Assembly (NCBI GenBank): GCA_965229545.1
Contig: OZ245887.1
Location: forward strand, 744,001-808,000
Source of the DNA: Megaera sp965229545
Lineage (GTDB): Bacteria; Pseudomonadota; Alphaproteobacteria; Rickettsiales; Rickettsiaceae
Length of the DNA stretch: 64,000 bases
Direction: 5' to 3'
In this document: piece after piece, positions 60,373 through 64,000 of the stretch
How positions within the stretch are numbered: position 1 is the first letter of the stretch
How the letters are laid out: each line of letters opens with the position of its first letter
Position numbers and translations under genes: made by a program
The notes under the pieces: generated by a model
Database searches by the model: none
What the model saw: only the letters and a program-made list of their open reading frames with translations
What the model was told of the DNA's origin: nothing

Positions 60373-60999
60373 TTGGTAAAATGGATCACCCTACCCGGTC
60401 TGGTTGATTATCAAGATGGGATAAAAATAATGGAAGATCAGCTACTTAGAGTTATAAACTCTATTGAGCCCAATACCATCTTCCTGCTAGAGCATAAAGA
60501 AGTATACACTGCCGGAACAAGTCATAATAGAGAGGAATTATTAAAGCCTAATTTATTTCCGGTTATTTATACCGGTCGAGGGGGAAAATTTACTTATCAT
60601 GGTCCAGGGCAAAGGGTCATTTATCCCATAATAAATTTAGATGTAGCAAATAAGGATAAAGATTTAAAACTATACATCACACGACTAGAAAAATGGATAA
60701 TATTAGCTCTTACAGAACTTGGTGTTAAAGCTTTTACAATTCAAGGTAAAGTAGGCATCTGGGTTAAAAACAGGCAAAATATAGAATCCAAAATCGGTGC
60801 TATAGGAATAAGAGTAAGAAAATGGGTTGCTTATCATGGTATAGCAGTCAACATCAATCCAAATCTTAATAATTATTCTGGGATAATTCCTTGTGGTATA
60901 AATGATTTTCCTATAACCTCTCTAGAAGAGATAGGCATTAACATTTCCATGACAGAATTTGATATAATATTAAAGAAAAAATTTATAGAAATATTTTAA
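60373..60999 (+). CDS. lipB: lipoyl(octanoyl) transferase
   Basis: Transfers octanoate from acyl carrier protein to lipoyl domains of 2-oxoacid dehydrogenases, partnering functionally with lpdA-containing complexes. Motifs: LEHKEVYTAGTS, GRGGKFTYHGPGQRVIYPI and the catalytic-region KVGIWV followed by KIGAIGIRVRKWVAYHG. The active-site Cys is in GIIPCGI. The start is TTG 60373 with an AGGAAG ribosome site 6 bases upstream. Its stop overlaps the ydcF start (TAATG). Confidence 0.92.
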   Translation: MVKWITLPGLVDYQDGIKIMEDQLLRVINSIEPNTIFLLEHKEVYTAGTSHNREELLKPNLFPVIYTGRGGKFTYHGPGQRVIYPIINLDVANKDKDLKLYITRLEKWIILALTELGVKAFTIQGKVGIWVKNRQNIESKIGAIGIRVRKWVAYHGIAVNINPNLNNYSGIIPCGINDFPITSLEEIGINISMTEFDIILKKKFIEIF

Positions 61000-61556
61000 T
61001 GAGATCAGCAGCTATAACTTTTAGCGTAATATTACTATCGTGGCTATTAGGATTCTTTGGTTTTATATATGATAGGAAATTATGAATTGGATACCAGAAC
61101 ACGGGCGGAAGCAATTGTAATTTTGGTGATAATAAACAGAAACTTTATACGGCTGCTGCTCTGTTAAAGCTTGGTTATGCACCACTTATTTTACTGGCAA
61201 ATGATGAGAATCCTGTTCCCCATAAAAATTATTTCAAAGAACAAGGGGTACCGGAATATCAAGTAATTTCGGATCCTGAAACCATACGAAGTAATAAACA
61301 TTATCCTATTAATACTTATTTACTCCTCAAAAAGTATGGTATTTCTTCAATTAGGTTAGTTACCTTAGCTGAAGAAATGCCACGGGCAATATATGAAACC
61401 ACTCGCTACCTCCCTAGGGGAGCAATAGTACCACATATCGTACTCGTAAAAAGCAAAAATTACAGATCTATATTTGTAGAATATAATAAATATTTACTGG
61501 CAATATTACTCTCAATTTTTGGGTTACAGGATGAGCTTAGTATATCATATACTTGA
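60999..61556 (+). pseudogene. YdcF/DUF218-like membrane protein, frameshifted
   Basis: From ATG 60999 a signal-anchor (AAITFSVILLSWLLGFFGF) leads into a broken domain. In successive frames one reads YELDTRTRAEAIVIL, KQKLYTAAALLKLGYAPLIL, KEQGVPEYQVISDPET and RAIYETTRYLPRGAI, which match the DUF218 pattern. At least two indels (near 61075 and 61125) break it. The last part ends at 61556, overlapping the next gene. DUF218 proteins may act in envelope metabolism. Confidence 0.65.
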
Positions 61557-62742
61557 CAAAATTCCCGGAATTTACCAAGAGGAAATGCAAATTGAATATG
61601 AAAATTTAGCCAAAGATTTGCTCTTTTTAGGTAGAATGCGGGTTGATACAGATTATTATTGTAACTTTTCAAGGTTCACTGACCCTAGTTCCGGCATAAC
61701 GTTGATGATGACTAAGGAAAAATTAACAGACCATAAATTACTTGAATTAACCAGAAAGACTATTAAAAACTTATATTTACAAAAGAACAAAACCCTGACC
61801 AACGACCAAATTACAAAAATAATAAAAGAGCTGCTGAATCAGACAAAAAAATTACTACCAGTAGATTTTAATACTCAAATGCAACTGGCTAGGCTTTTTG
61901 TGCAATCTGCTCATCCAATAGTAATTAAGTGGTTATTACTTGATCGCACCCAAATATTTATAACCTACTCCCACAATATCGGGGATGTTATGGATATTTC
62001 AAGCTGGAAAACGTCGGGAACAAATAGCGGTATGCAAAGTACGGATGGTAGTAATGTATGTATTTATGTCTCTTGCGGAGGAGATCCGTTTGCACCTAAC
62101 AATACTTCTAATCCATTTTATGAAGACGGTTGGGCTGCAGCTGCAAGAATGCAAGTTATTGCCGGTCAGGAACTTGGGCATTATGCTGATATAATCCGCA
62201 ATAGCCAGGGGCAACAAATAGGTAGGCACTCTGCTAACTTTTCTTGCACTAGAGCTAAGCCGCATGTCAAAGAAGGTAGAAGAAACGATATAAAAAGATG
62301 CAATAATTTATATAAAAATCTCCTCTCATGGGGTATGGATAAAATGCTCTCTTTAGAAGAAAAGCTAAAATTTTATAATAAGCAAAAAATTTCTGGTCTC
62401 AAAGTATTGTGGATTCGGATGTTAATTCAATACCATAAGTATAGGTTCAGCAAACTTGCTATCAATAGTAATTGTATATTTGTCAAAAAATTTTTAAATG
62501 AAAAATATATGGCAATAATGATAAAGACTATGATTCTAGATATGCAATCAAACCTTTCGCCAGCAGCAGATGTTTATAAACGGACTGACCCCAGAAGCTG
62601 AAGAAGCAATAGCATGTGTGGAAGCACTTGCAAGAGTTCCTCAACAAGTTATGAAGTGGGGATACTTAACTACGAAATCTACAATGCATGATTTATACAA
62701 AATTTATTATGGTGAGGTTATACCTGTTGTGCGTCAGGGGGT
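61531..62742 (+). pseudogene. rickettsial conserved protein with QExxH motif (DUF2748-like), 3' broken
   Basis: From ATG 61531 (MSLVYHILDKIPGIYQEEM) the frame runs to 62601. It then continues after a one-base shift near 62570 as MFINGLTPEAEEAIACVEAL and is cut at about 62742 by IS21. The central block QVIAGQELGHYADIIRN looks like a zinc-metallopeptidase helix with the first His replaced by Gln. Nearby SANFSCTRAKPHV is conserved-looking. I believe this belongs to a family restricted to Rickettsiales (DUF2748), from memory only. Function unknown. Confidence 0.5.
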
Positions 62743-62899
62743 ATACTAGGCCACTAAAAAAGAATCTGCGCCAAGCATACTAGTCCACCCCTGCGCCAGG
62801 TGAGAAGTCCACTTTCAAAAGAAAAGAACAATGCTAATTTAGTTAATTTATTTGTTAACTAAATTAGAGTTTAAATTAAATTGAATGAGGAAATATAGT

Positions 62900-64000
62900 A
62901 TGTCAACAATTAGAGAAGTGCTGTACCAGCACATCAAAGGTAACAGCCAAAGACAGATAGCCAGATCATTTGATCTATCGAGGGATACAATAAGAAAATA
63001 TATTGAGTTAGCAAGACAAGAAAATCTCAGTATTTTAGCTAGTGATTCTGAATTAAACAGGATAGCAATCAAGGTTGAAGAAAAATTATATAAGAACGAA
63101 CCTATACAGCAAGCATCTGCGATGATAATGCTTGCAGAATATAATGAGGCAATAGGGAACTGGCTAAAACAAAGAAGTATAACCCACACCCAAATTCGGC
63201 GTTTAGAGTCTGTCATATAGTTTGTGTAAGTTGCAAAAGGATATAGTAGAAAATACTATAAAAAAGCAACTTACACAAACTATATGACAGACTCGAATTA
63301 TCAAGGTTTTATGGTTTTACAATAGATCCAACTAAAGTTTTTAAGCCGGAGCATAAAGGCAAAGTGGAGCGCTCTATTAGGATAGTTAGAGAACAACTTA
63401 TAGCCGGTAAATCATATAGCAATATTATAGAGGCTAATATTGAAGCGATCAAGTGGTGTAAAAATGAAATATCACATAGAATATGTACTACAACAGAATC
63501 AAAGCCAATTGATACATTTTTATTGGAAGAAAAGGAATGTTTACTTCCTATACCGTCAGGTATTTTTGATATGCCGATTTGGACTACCTGCACAGTACAA
63601 AAAGACCACCATTTTATGGTCAAAGGTAATTTTTATTCGGTGCCAACAAAATATATCGGGGAAGAGGTTAGTATTCGTATTGGGCTAAAGACCGTTACAG
63701 CCTATTATAAACACCAGATCATAAAAACCCATCCGAGGAATTATAATAAAGGTCAATGGATTACCGACGAAAAAGATTACCCAAAATCTGCTTTATATTA
63801 TTTAGAGAATAATCCTGAGAAATGTTTAAGTTGTGCTAAAGGCATAGGTAATTCTACATACCAGGTAATAAGCAGAATTCTTGCATCAGGCGGTAGAATA
63901 TCACTACGTAAAGTTCAAGGTATTTTAAGATTATCGCAGACATACGGTAATGACAGACTAGAAGCTGCATGTTTGCGAGCTGTGTCTTATGATAATTATA
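62900..64000 (+). pseudogene. istA: IS21 transposase IstA, central deletion
   Basis: The N-terminal helix-turn-helix is normal (MSTIREVLYQHIKGNSQRQI, FDLSRDTIRKYIELAR) up to RRLE at about 63206. The frame resumes at 63295 (LSRFYGFTIDPTKVFKPEHKGKVERSIRIV), which is the block carrying the last DDE residue, and continues to the window end through the C-terminal domain (NFYSVPTKYIGEEVSIRIG). The first two catalytic Asp and roughly 150-200 residues are missing, so it is inactive. Confidence 0.88.
63206..63294. repeat. 89-bp palindrome made of two IS256 left ends
   Basis: Two perfect 29-base arms (GAGTCTGTCATATAG... through GTAAGTTGC, and its reverse complement) enclose a 31-base spacer that itself contains TATAGTA-GAAAA-TACTATA. 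The left 65 bases match the start of the IS256 copies except for one base. The right arm is the same end inverted rather than the normal IS256 right end. It sits at the deletion junction in istA with no matching flanks. Confidence 0.9.

Larger units (their letters stand above)
62743..64000 (+). mobile_element. IS21-family element, left end and istA (runs off the window)
   Basis: The terminal region 62743-62815 contains repeated TGCGCC/TAGTCCACC motifs typical of IS21 ends, matched by the remnant at 24545. istA follows from 62900. The element is decayed: its transposase has lost the central part, which is replaced by an 89-bp palindrome. istB, expected next, would lie beyond 64000. Confidence 0.8.

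Noticed and set aside
1..64000. CRISPR arrays, prophage genes, rRNA operons
   Set aside because: No regularly spaced repeat series, cas gene, phage structural gene or rRNA segment was seen.

Overview
The window is AT-rich DNA from an obligate intracellular alphaproteobacterium of the order Rickettsiales, most likely family Rickettsiaceae. I infer this from gene content: an AmpG-type permease, a giant NAD-glutamate dehydrogenase, DUF3576-leuS, truB-rpsO-pnp, a stand-alone RelA/SpoT-type HD hydrolase, a ProP-type MFS carrier, OmpW and an NDUFAF5-like methyltransferase. The pattern of decay also fits: many single-base frameshifts and insertion sequences everywhere. No 16S rRNA is present, so the genus cannot be named from this window.

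Layout. 1-1300: histidine kinase cut by an IS256-family end. 1567-10368: housekeeping block (AmpG-like permease, D-Ala-D-Ala carboxypeptidase, then leftward DUF3576-leuS-rluB, pgi, a frameshifted spermidine-synthase-like gene and tRNA-Gln). 10578-12376: two colliding IS630 copies. 12424-17890: a decaying archaic (Csu-like) chaperone-usher pilus locus with three spore-coat-U-type subunits, a chaperone and an usher. 18039-23121: ompW-like, truB, rpsO, pnp and a truncated histidine phosphatase. 23122-25281: IS256 and IS21 debris. 25454-30418: leftward skp-like, holA, lpdA, a methyltransferase and a lytic transglycosylase, then a rightward DUF167 gene. 30564-32564: a group II intron. 32789-36456: an accessory cluster (ImmA/IrrE peptidase, small membrane protein, HD alarmone hydrolase, MFS carrier, omptin-like barrel). 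36760-41017: a MITE-like element, IS630, and an IS256 with an IS630 nested in it. 41049-47689: leftward giant gdh, RodZ-like gene, coiled-coil gene, zapA and a candidate 6S RNA. 47783-54916: mnmE split by a 5.8 kb IS630-bounded block that carries cca, znuA and two unknown genes. 55117-58384: broken comM and a broken class II aldolase. 58471-62742: mutL, lipB, a broken ydcF and a broken rickettsial protein. 62743-64000: a decayed IS21 element.

Three element families dominate. The IS630 element is about 1132 bp, has one 343-aa transposase, and always sits on a TA target duplicate; six more or less full-length copies and two fragments are present, and two copies have an intact transposase. The IS256 element is about 1370 bp; two full copies and two end fragments are present, and the three copies with readable coding sequence share the same two +1 frameshifts. 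The IS21 element is represented by one istA and one end remnant. Removing the IS630 sequences restores the reading frames of mnmE, of an IS256 transposase and of the aldolase exactly, so these insertions are recent and precise. IS256 junctions show no matching target repeats and join unrelated gene fragments, which points to rearrangement between copies.

The most interesting features are the Csu-like pilus locus in a reduced genome, the IS630-bounded block inside mnmE, the accessory cluster at 32.8-36.5 kb, a 198-bp MITE-like element with 4-bp target repeats, an 89-bp palindrome built from IS256 ends at a deletion inside istA, and a candidate 6S RNA downstream of zapA.
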